64,000 bases of DNA from Faecalicatena faecalis (GTDB lineage Bacteria; Bacillota; Clostridia; Lachnospirales; Lachnospiraceae), in the NCBI RefSeq assembly GCF_012524165.2, contig NZ_JABACJ020000014.1, positions 58,190 to 122,189 on the forward strand, read 5' to 3'. Of the stretch, positions 44,006-52,271 are shown piece by piece. Positions within the stretch are counted from its first letter, which is position 1, and each line of letters begins with the position of its first letter. The position numbers and the translations under genes are program-made. Below the pieces are notes generated by a model. The model was not told where the DNA came from, made no database searches, and saw nothing but the letters and a program-made list of their open reading frames with translations.

Positions 44006-45310
44006 ATGGATAATATATTGAAGGGCAAAAAGCTATTAGTTTTGGGAGGAGCACAGCTTTCGTGTGAAATCATAAAAAAGGCACAGGAACTAGGGGTTTA
44101 TGTTGTTGTAACAGATTATAATGAAATTGAAGATTCACCAGGAAAAAGAATAGCCGATCAATCATTTATGGTAAGTACAACAGATGTTGATGCTGTTGTG
44201 AAACTGATTGAAGAGGAAAACATTGATGGGGTCATCGTAGGATTTGTTGATATGCTATTGCCATATTATGCAGAAATTTGCAGAAGAACGGGACTACCTT
44301 CATATGGAACAAAAGAACAGTTTGACATTTTTATAAATAAAGATAAATATAAGGCATTATGTAGAAAATTTCATGTTCCTACAGTTGATGAGTATGCTGT
44401 TGACTTAGAAAATTTTGAAGAAAGTACAAGTGAAATAAAATATCCTGTTCTTGTAAAACCAGCAGATAGTAGTGGAGCCAGAGGAATTACAATATGTTAT
44501 TCAAAAGAAGAACTGCGAGAAGCATATCAAAAAGCAAGTCAATTTTCTAGTTCTGGGAAAATATTAGTGGAAAGATATCTATTAGGAAAAGAGGCGACAG
44601 TTTTTTGGCTTTTTGATGACGGAAAATATTATTTGACAGCTTTGGGAAATAGGCATATGAAAAATAGTCAAGAAGGGGTTATTCCGTTGCCTGTAGGATA
44701 TACATTTCCTTCTAATATTTTATCTAAGTATCAGAAAGATATAGAGGAAAATGTAAAACAAATGTTATCTTTTGTAGGCATCAAGAATGGAATGATGTTC
44801 ATGCAGTGCAAAATTGAAAATGACGAATGTATAGTTTATGATATTGGATATCGTCTAACGGGTTCTTTGGAATATAAGATTTTACAAAAAGTATGTGGAT
44901 ATGATCCGTTGGAAATGATGATTCGTTTTGCTTTGACTGGAAAAATGTGTGAACAAGATGTGGCTAATAAGATAAATCCGCATTTTAATAGATATGGTTT
45001 TAATTTATCTTTTTTAGCTAAACCGGGCAAAATTAAAAAAATTTTGGGAATGAAAGAATTATTAGAAATTCCTCAGGTGATAGATGCCGTAATAGCACAT
45101 GATGCAGGAGAAGAGATTACAGAAGAGATGAAAGGATTATTAGCACAAATAACATTAAGGGTTTTAGGGACGGCTGATAATTTGGAATCTTTAAAGAATT
45201 TGATTGAGTTGATTGAAAAGCATGTAAATATTTTATCTGATCAGGATGAAAATTTGTTGCTTCCTGGGTTAGAGTTTGAAGATATTCTAAAAGATATAGA
45301 AATCTTATAG
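44006..45310 (+). CDS. ATP-grasp ligase (block 2, second)
   Basis: About 434 residues; the ATG at 44,006 lies 12 bases after AAGGAG, the ATG at 43,985 lacks a site. The N-terminus (KLLVLGGAQLSCEIIKKAQELG) parallels that of the gene at 40,957, so the two are homologues. The ATP-grasp core has YPVLVKPADSSGARGITICY and later CIVYDIGYRLTGSLEYK. Only this copy has an extended C-terminus (~330-434). It likely ligates a different acceptor or donor. Confidence 0.85.
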   Translation: MDNILKGKKLLVLGGAQLSCEIIKKAQELGVYVVVTDYNEIEDSPGKRIADQSFMVSTTDVDAVVKLIEEENIDGVIVGFVDMLLPYYAEICRRTGLPSYGTKEQFDIFINKDKYKALCRKFHVPTVDEYAVDLENFEESTSEIKYPVLVKPADSSGARGITICYSKEELREAYQKASQFSSSGKILVERYLLGKEATVFWLFDDGKYYLTALGNRHMKNSQEGVIPLPVGYTFPSNILSKYQKDIEENVKQMLSFVGIKNGMMFMQCKIENDECIVYDIGYRLTGSLEYKILQKVCGYDPLEMMIRFALTGKMCEQDVANKINPHFNRYGFNLSFLAKPGKIKKILGMKELLEIPQVIDAVIAHDAGEEITEEMKGLLAQITLRVLGTADNLESLKNLIELIEKHVNILSDQDENLLLPGLEFEDILKDIEIL

Positions 45311-45340
45311 TGTATTATTTATAGATGGAGGGATAGCAGG

Positions 45341-46228
45341 ATGAGAATAGCAATAACGGGAGCAGGAGGGTTTTTAGGACAAGAGCTATTGCGGCAATTA
45401 TTGTGGGATAAGAGTAATTATATATTTGCAATTACTTCACAGACGGCTAAATTGGAGAGAAAATATGCACAAGAACATCAAGTGGTAGTATGTCCTAAGG
45501 ACATATTATTTCAAAATGCTAATTCCGTAGGGCACATAGATGTGCTGATTAACTGTGCTTATCCAAGGAATATCAATGGAGATCAACTTGAGGATGGGCT
45601 AGAATATATCATAAGTGTTTTACAATCTGCAGTACGATTAAATGTAAGTGCTGTCATTAATATTTCTTCTCAAAGCCTATATGATCAGAATAGGAAAATA
45701 CCAGCTACAGAGTCATGTCCGGTTTGTCTGGAATCTATCTATGCCCTTGGTAAATATTCGGTTGAATTATTAGTTAAAGTTATCTGCGAAAATGTTCCAC
45801 ACACTAATATTAGATTAGCGAGTCTAATAGGTCCAGGATTTGATCAGCGTGTTACTAATAAATTAGTGGTGAAAGCTTTTGAAACTGGGAAACTATGTAT
45901 TGCAGATGGAAACCAACGTTTTGGATTTTTAGATGTTGAAGAGGCGGCAAAAGGTATTATTGGATTATTAAAAATTCCATTCGAAACATGGAAAGGTATT
46001 TATAATTTGGGCAGCGAGAATGCATACTCTTTACATGATATTGCAAATGTCATAGCAGATGTTATGGAAAAATATTATGGAAAAAAGATAGAAATAGATA
46101 CTGCTGTGGCGGAATCGGAATTAAACACGACTTTAGATTCAGCACTAATCATGCGTGATACAGGATATTCGCCCAGAATGACATTAGAAGAAAGTATTTT
46201 AAAAATTGTTCAAGCTTATAAACAGTAA
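45341..46228 (+). CDS. NAD-dependent sugar epimerase/dehydratase
   Basis: 295 residues. The SDR start MRIAITGAGGFLGQELLRQL binds NAD, and the catalytic pair appears in the YALGKYSVELLVK stretch. It acts on a nucleotide sugar or reduces a keto sugar such as one from the aminotransferase route. The size is that of the smaller extended-SDR enzymes. The substrate cannot be read. Confidence 0.85.
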   Translation: MRIAITGAGGFLGQELLRQLLWDKSNYIFAITSQTAKLERKYAQEHQVVVCPKDILFQNANSVGHIDVLINCAYPRNINGDQLEDGLEYIISVLQSAVRLNVSAVINISSQSLYDQNRKIPATESCPVCLESIYALGKYSVELLVKVICENVPHTNIRLASLIGPGFDQRVTNKLVVKAFETGKLCIADGNQRFGFLDVEEAAKGIIGLLKIPFETWKGIYNLGSENAYSLHDIANVIADVMEKYYGKKIEIDTAVAESELNTTLDSALIMRDTGYSPRMTLEESILKIVQAYKQ

Positions 46229-46283
46229 AAAGATTTTTGCGGTTTAGAGGATTGATTTAGGAAGTGAAAGGGATAGATAAGAA

Positions 46284-47405
46284 ATGAAAAAAGTTAAAAT
46301 ATGCCATTTTATTCTGGGATTTCATAATGGTGGAGTTGAAAAAGTAATCGAAAATTATTTTTCAAATATGGATCGAACAAAATTTGAATTACATATTGTA
46401 ACTCATATACCGCCAGATTTAAAGAAGCAAAAAGTATTCGAAAATATGGGGTTTATTATACATAGATTAAGTTATGTACAAGGGCACAAAATAAGTAAAA
46501 GAAACCTTTTAGAGTATACTGAGTTATTTAGAAACTATAAATTTGATGTTGTACATAATCACTTTCCAGAAAATTTATTACCATTATTTTTTGCTAGAAA
46601 CTACAAAATTAAAGTACGCATTTTACATTCCCATGGTGATTATGATAATGCCTTTGCAAAGAAAAGTAAGCTAGTTAAACAGATATATGGAATAGGGCTA
46701 AAATTTAATACTATGAATGCAACGCATTATTTTGCTTGTGGTAAAAGAGCAGCGGAAACAGTTTTTGGAAAGAAAAACTTATTAAAAGGGAAAGTTACAA
46801 TTGTAAATAATGCAATTGATATAGATCGTTTTAAGTATAATATGGAACAAAGATTAAAAATGCGGGAAGAGTTATTATTAGGGGATAGTTTTACATTAGG
46901 TCATGTTGGCCGTTATGAGGATGTGAAGCAGAAAAACCAAAAATTAGTTTTGGAAATATTTAAAGAAGTATTAAAAGATATTCCAGATGCTAAATTAATT
47001 ATGTTGGGAGATGGAGAAGAACACGAAAAGATAGTGAAACTATCAGAAAAAATGGGGATAAAAGAAAATATTATATTTACAGGTGCTGTTCCTAATGTGC
47101 CAGATTATCTTTTGGCCATGGATGTATTTGTTTTTCCTTCCAAATTTGAGGGATTTAGTGTAGCGACAACAGAAGCGCAATGTTCAGGTCTGCCAGGGGT
47201 TATGTCTGATACCATTTCAGAGATGGATATATTGGGAATGTTTGATGCCTTATCTTTGAATCAGTCGGTGTCCGAGTGGGCAGCGGCTGTAATTTCTAAA
47301 CGTGAGTTTACTCGCAGAGATCAGTCGGAGGTAATCAGAGAAAAGGGATATGATATTAAATTAGAAGCTAAAAAATTAGAGGAATTTTATTGTAAATGTG
47401 TGTAA
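46284..47405 (+). CDS. Glycosyltransferase, family 4 (block 2)
   Basis: 373 residues. The N-terminal half has HFILGFHNGGVEKVIENYF; the C-terminal donor site contains LGHVGRYEDVKQKNQKLVLEIF, MLGDGEEHEKI and VFVFPSKFEGFSVATTEAQCSGL. It is similar in design to the block 1 enzyme at 33,634 (both have HSH and FRVIYNAVD/NAIDIDRF patterns), so they may be distant paralogues. It is cytoplasmic, acting on the lipid-linked sugar. Confidence 0.9.
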   Translation: MKKVKICHFILGFHNGGVEKVIENYFSNMDRTKFELHIVTHIPPDLKKQKVFENMGFIIHRLSYVQGHKISKRNLLEYTELFRNYKFDVVHNHFPENLLPLFFARNYKIKVRILHSHGDYDNAFAKKSKLVKQIYGIGLKFNTMNATHYFACGKRAAETVFGKKNLLKGKVTIVNNAIDIDRFKYNMEQRLKMREELLLGDSFTLGHVGRYEDVKQKNQKLVLEIFKEVLKDIPDAKLIMLGDGEEHEKIVKLSEKMGIKENIIFTGAVPNVPDYLLAMDVFVFPSKFEGFSVATTEAQCSGLPGVMSDTISEMDILGMFDALSLNQSVSEWAAAVISKREFTRRDQSEVIREKGYDIKLEAKKLEEFYCKCV

Positions 47406-47425
47406 GGTATAATGGAGGGAAATAA

Positions 47426-48520
47426 ATGAATTTTTATTGCATGGCAATTCATAAACACAACCAGGCAACCGCAGGAGTTAAAGCTCCTGATGATGTATCT
47501 GAAATCGCTCATAATTTGGGAGCACAGGAGGTTGTATTTACACCCTCTAAATCATATAAAAATGTTAATATTACTCGTTTTTTTGCATTCTTTGTAGGAT
47601 TAAAGAATTGGTGGAATTTGATGTCCTCTATACAAAAAGACTCTTGGGTATTGCTGCAACATCCAAATGAGAATATTTTAGTGGCTAATAGATTTATTGA
47701 TATATGCAAAAGAAGAAAAGGAACAAAATTTATTATTTTAATACATGATTTAGAATCATTAAGAAAAAGTAGTGGCTTAGAGGATGGGAAGTGTTTAGAG
47801 GGACGTAGTTATTTAGCAGATGAAGTATTGCTTAAGAAAGCGGATTTTATTATTTGCCATAATAAAACAATGAAGCAATATCTTGTTGATAGAGGGTTTG
47901 AAGAAGAGAGGTTAATTCCATTGCAAATTTTTGACTATCTGCACACTTCATTCTTGCCTGAAAAAAGAATAAGAACTAAATCAGTAGTGGTTGCTGGTAA
48001 TTTAGTAAGGCATAAATGCGAGTATTTATATAGACTTATAGAAAAAAAAGATTTAGATTTCAACTTGAATTTATTTGGACCTAATTTCGACGGAGCTATA
48101 GAGAATGCAAATGTGAAATATTATGGACAGTGCTCGCCGGATGAGTTGCCTGAAAAGCTGGAGGGAGCATTTGGTTTAGTATGGGATGGCATAGAAGTAG
48201 AAGGATGTCGAGGCAACATGGGGGAATATATTAAATATAATAATCCACATAAATGTAGTTTGTTTCTGGCCTCAAATATGCCCGTAATCATTTGGCGAGA
48301 GGCAGCTTTGGCTGAATTTATACAAAGTAAGGGGCTGGGAATTGTAGTAGATAGTTTACTTGATATTGGTGATATAATCGAAAAGATTAGTGACGAAGAG
48401 TATAATGAAATGCTTGAGAATGTTAAACGGGTCGGAGACAAAATCAGAAGCGGTTATTATTTATCGTATGCGTTAAATGCAATATTCGATCATGCAATAG
48501 TAAAAGGAGATAATATATAG
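47426..48520 (+). CDS. Galactofuranosyltransferase-like / Gtf3-like glycosyltransferase
   Basis: 364 residues. The sequence has features of the bacterial galactofuranosyltransferase/Gtf3-like family: WVLLQHPNENILVANRFIDI, an IHDLESLRK motif and KCSLFLASNMPVIIWREAALAEFI near the C-terminus. The best-known members use UDP-galactofuranose. No UDP-galactopyranose mutase gene is in the window, so Galf transfer is plausible but not proved. Confidence 0.7.
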   Translation: MNFYCMAIHKHNQATAGVKAPDDVSEIAHNLGAQEVVFTPSKSYKNVNITRFFAFFVGLKNWWNLMSSIQKDSWVLLQHPNENILVANRFIDICKRRKGTKFIILIHDLESLRKSSGLEDGKCLEGRSYLADEVLLKKADFIICHNKTMKQYLVDRGFEEERLIPLQIFDYLHTSFLPEKRIRTKSVVVAGNLVRHKCEYLYRLIEKKDLDFNLNLFGPNFDGAIENANVKYYGQCSPDELPEKLEGAFGLVWDGIEVEGCRGNMGEYIKYNNPHKCSLFLASNMPVIIWREAALAEFIQSKGLGIVVDSLLDIGDIIEKISDEEYNEMLENVKRVGDKIRSGYYLSYALNAIFDHAIVKGDNI

Positions 48521-48522
48521 TT

Positions 48523-49944
48523 TTGAAAACAAAATCTTTGAAGTTAAATTTTATTATGAATGCCATGCTTACAATGTCTTCTTTTATTTTTCCACTAATC
48601 ACATTTCCTTATATATCACGTATTCTTTTACCAGAAGGAACAGGTAAGGTTGCTTTAGCAACATCCTTAATATCATATTTTGCAATGTTTGCACAATTAG
48701 GAATTCCTACTTATGGAATACGCGCATGTGCAAAGATTCGCGACAACAAGGAAGAACTGAGTCGGACGGTCCAAGAATTGTTTATTATTAATCTTATAAC
48801 AAGTGCTACTACTTATGTTGCATTCATAATAACGCTAGTAAGCGTAGATAAGATATGGCTTGAAAAAGAATTGTATATTATTACCAGTTTAAGCATTGTC
48901 TTCAATACAATAGGGATGGAATGGCTATATAAGGCGTTGGAACAGTATACTTATATTACGGTTCGTTCCATACTTTTCAAATTCATTGCATTAATTGCAA
49001 TGTTTATTTTAGTAAAAGAGCAGAAAGATTACATTATTTATGGAGCAATATCTATTTTCGCAGCATCAGCATCAGGCCTTTTAAATTTTATAAATATACG
49101 TAAATACATTATTTGGAAACCGCTAGGAAAATATAAAATAAAAAGACATTTAAAGGCAGTTTTTGTCTTTTTTGCAATGTCTTGCGCTACAACAATTTAT
49201 ACTAATTTGGATACTATAATGTTAGGGTTTATGACTAACAATACAGAAGTAGGTTACTATAATGCAGCTGTTAAAATAAAAATTATTTTGGTGAGTATTG
49301 TAACTTCCTTAGGAGCGGTATTGTTGCCAAGAGCTTCATATTATATTGAACATAAGATGCTTGACAAGTTTTGGGAAATAAGTAGTAAGGCACTAAATTT
49401 CGTGTGTGTATGCGCTACACCGTTGATGGTCTATTTTATTTTATTTGCAAGGAATGGAATCTTTTTTTTGTCAGGTGCATCATATGAGGGATCTGTAATT
49501 CCTATGCAATTTATTATGCCAACTCTTCTATTTATAGGGCTTACTAATATTTTGGGAATTCAAATTCTTATCCCTTTAGGGAAGGAAAAGATTGTTTTAT
49601 ATTCAGAGATAGCGGGAGCTGTGGTTGATTTGATATTAAATGCAGTTTTAATTCCGACGCTTGCTTCTACGGGGGCGGCTATTGGTACATTGGTTGCAGA
49701 GGCTGTAGTTTTTATAGTTCAGTATATTTCTTTACATAATGAAGTAAGTGATATTTTTAGAGGCATACGATACTTAGAAATTTTTATTGCTATTTGTTTA
49801 GGTAGCTTAGGATGTATATGGGTTAAAAATTTACATTTTGGAGATTTTATTACATTAGTAATTTCTTCTGTTTGTTTTTTTATTGTATATATGTTGGTTT
49901 TAGTTATTTGTAAGGAACCCTTATTAAATGAATTAAAAAGATAA
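48523..49944 (+). CDS. Wzx-like flippase (block 2)
   Basis: 473 residues from a TTG with AAAGGAGA about 12 bases upstream. It has about fourteen membrane segments. The first 95 residues closely follow the block 1 flippase (FIMNAMLTMSSFIFPLITFPYISR, YFAMFAQLGIPTYGIRACAKIRD, SRTVQELF). Its genes are AT-rich where the first is not, so the two are homologues with separate histories, not a recent duplication. It exports the block 2 repeat unit. Confidence 0.92.
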   Translation: MKTKSLKLNFIMNAMLTMSSFIFPLITFPYISRILLPEGTGKVALATSLISYFAMFAQLGIPTYGIRACAKIRDNKEELSRTVQELFIINLITSATTYVAFIITLVSVDKIWLEKELYIITSLSIVFNTIGMEWLYKALEQYTYITVRSILFKFIALIAMFILVKEQKDYIIYGAISIFAASASGLLNFINIRKYIIWKPLGKYKIKRHLKAVFVFFAMSCATTIYTNLDTIMLGFMTNNTEVGYYNAAVKIKIILVSIVTSLGAVLLPRASYYIEHKMLDKFWEISSKALNFVCVCATPLMVYFILFARNGIFFLSGASYEGSVIPMQFIMPTLLFIGLTNILGIQILIPLGKEKIVLYSEIAGAVVDLILNAVLIPTLASTGAAIGTLVAEAVVFIVQYISLHNEVSDIFRGIRYLEIFIAICLGSLGCIWVKNLHFGDFITLVISSVCFFIVYMLVLVICKEPLLNELKR

Positions 49945-50051
49945 GTGTGATGTTTACTTTTATTAAAGAGAATAACTATTTTATGTATTACATTTAAGCA
50001 ATTTATTAATTGATTGAAAAATAGTGTAAGTGTTAGAAAGTATGGTGCGAC

Positions 50052-52130
50052 GTGAAAGATAAGGGTAGGGTAAAATATTTTGATATTGCCAAAGGCATTG
50101 CTATGATATATATAGTGATGGGGCATTTAGGCATTGGGAGAATCAATTCTTTTGTTTTTACATTTCATGTACCGATTTTCTTTTTAATTAGTGGATATTT
50201 TTTGAATGATAAGCAATCTGTCTATGAGTATACAAAAAGAAAAGGGAAACAATTAATAATACCATATATAATTACCTGTATTTTTATTGTTGTCGGAACG
50301 ACCATTAAAGGAATTATACAAACAAATAGTTTAGAGAATGTTGTTCAGAACATAAAAATTTGGACAATAGCTAGTATATATGGAAGTGGGACTATAGAAT
50401 ATACTTCTCCGTTTTATATGAAACAGATAGGTGCTACATGGTTTTTACTAGCATTATTCTTTGCTTTAGTTATTGTAAGATATTTGATAACAGATAAATA
50501 TGCTTTTTGTTGGATTATTATAATTGCTTATTTCGGATATAAAATGACGGATGTTATTTGGCTGCCGTTTAGTATCCAGGCAGGGATGACAGCTTCACTG
50601 TTTGTATACATCGGATGGCTGGCTAAAAAGAATAGGCTATTTGAAAGAAAAATTTCTTTCCCGGTTTTAAGCGGTATGACTTGCATTTGGTTATATTGTA
50701 TTATTTTTGGTGGACAACTTTATTTGGTTAGAAACTATTTTGGGAATGGTCTTTTAGATATTATAGGCGCATTATGTGGAAGTTATTTAGTAATACTATT
50801 TGCACAAGAAGTAGAAAAAAATACAAATTGGATTTCATTATTATTAGAGTTTTATGGGAAAAATACTTTATTGATGTTATGTTGTCATGCATTTGAACTG
50901 AAAGTAATATCCTGGGAATGGGTATGGAGGATTTTTGGAGATTGGTTAAAATTACAAAACTTCGCTATTGTTTGCATACTTATAATTATGAAATTACTAT
51001 TCTGTACATTGGGGATATATTTGATTAAATATGTTCAGAAAGTTTTTACTTCAATTAAACTAAAAAAAAGTCAAGATAAGCAGATGACAAATCTTTTCGT
51101 AAATAAAAGTGTGGAATCTGAAAGCGCCCAATATTGGGAGGTCGCAAAGGGAATCACAATTATATTGATGATTCTAGGGCATGTTAGCATTCCAGAATAT
51201 TTAAGAAGGATCATATACTCGTTTCATATACCATTATTTATTATTACAAGTGGGTATTTCATAAAATCATATGATATAAAAAGGACATTTACAAGATCCA
51301 TAAAATCGTTACTTTATCCATATTGTGTAACATGTGTTATTTCTGCTGTTATTTTTGCGGTCATAGGAAACCATGGGAATTTTTATATGCCGTTTTTCGT
51401 TCATAAAATGAAGGCAATGTTAGGTGGTATGAGTAAAATATCTACTAAATTCCAAGACTTTGATTCTGTCTGTGTAGTGTGGTTTCTATGTAGTTTATTT
51501 ATAACTAGAAATTTATATGTTGCTTTAATGAATGTAATAGGTAAATATTCTAAGACGATTATAATAGGGATGGCAGTATTAATTGCATTATTAGGCTATA
51601 CACTTGGACAGTATTATGCATTTTTACCGTGGAGTTTCGATGTGGCATTAGTAACTGTGCCATTTATAATGTTTGGAGATTGGTTAAGAAAAAAGCAGGT
51701 TGTGGACAAGAATTATTTTTGGACGTTAATTTTGCCAGGAGCTATTTGGATTTATTTTTTAAAAATGGGTATACACATAGAATTGACAACGAGATATTAT
51801 CCTTGCGGAATTTTTTCATTTATAGAAGCAATTGCAGGAAGTTTGGTTGTTATTAGTGTTTCTAAAATGTTAACCAAATGGGAAAAAGTAGCAAAGGTAA
51901 TGTCTTGGCTGGGAAAAAATAGCATGTTGATTTTGGGTATTCATTGCTTAGAATTATTATATATGAATTGGAATGAATGGGTATTTGAATATCTTCCATT
52001 TACAATGAATTGGTTTAGAATTTTTGTCATTAAGAGCATCATAATCATACTTACAGCTGTTATAGTCAGTATAATAAAGACGTGGCTGAGTAGAGGTCTT
52101 CAAATTATAAGGATAAAGGCAATAGGCTAG
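50052..52130 (+). CDS. Tandem acyltransferase-3 membrane protein
   Basis: 692 residues containing two acyltransferase-3 units of ~340 residues each. The first begins VKYFDIAKGIAMIYIVMGHLG and the second AQYWEVAKGITIILMILGHVS at about residue 358. Each has its GH catalytic His and a following FHVPIFFLISGYF / FHIPLFIITSGYF motif, and about ten membrane segments. The GTG start has no strong ribosome binding site. Family members move acetyl or other acyl groups onto sugars. A fused pair is uncommon. Confidence 0.85.
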   Translation: MKDKGRVKYFDIAKGIAMIYIVMGHLGIGRINSFVFTFHVPIFFLISGYFLNDKQSVYEYTKRKGKQLIIPYIITCIFIVVGTTIKGIIQTNSLENVVQNIKIWTIASIYGSGTIEYTSPFYMKQIGATWFLLALFFALVIVRYLITDKYAFCWIIIIAYFGYKMTDVIWLPFSIQAGMTASLFVYIGWLAKKNRLFERKISFPVLSGMTCIWLYCIIFGGQLYLVRNYFGNGLLDIIGALCGSYLVILFAQEVEKNTNWISLLLEFYGKNTLLMLCCHAFELKVISWEWVWRIFGDWLKLQNFAIVCILIIMKLLFCTLGIYLIKYVQKVFTSIKLKKSQDKQMTNLFVNKSVESESAQYWEVAKGITIILMILGHVSIPEYLRRIIYSFHIPLFIITSGYFIKSYDIKRTFTRSIKSLLYPYCVTCVISAVIFAVIGNHGNFYMPFFVHKMKAMLGGMSKISTKFQDFDSVCVVWFLCSLFITRNLYVALMNVIGKYSKTIIIGMAVLIALLGYTLGQYYAFLPWSFDVALVTVPFIMFGDWLRKKQVVDKNYFWTLILPGAIWIYFLKMGIHIELTTRYYPCGIFSFIEAIAGSLVVISVSKMLTKWEKVAKVMSWLGKNSMLILGIHCLELLYMNWNEWVFEYLPFTMNWFRIFVIKSIIIILTAVIVSIIKTWLSRGLQIIRIKAIG

Positions 52131-52271
52131 TTTTAAAAGTGCGAAATATCCATATTTTTTTCGTAAGATAGGTGACATTATTAAGGAAACTCATATAAAA
52201 AACGGGAAATTATATAAGACCTCTGAACAACCTAATACATTAAAATGATTACACAGGAGTACCCCCCACCA

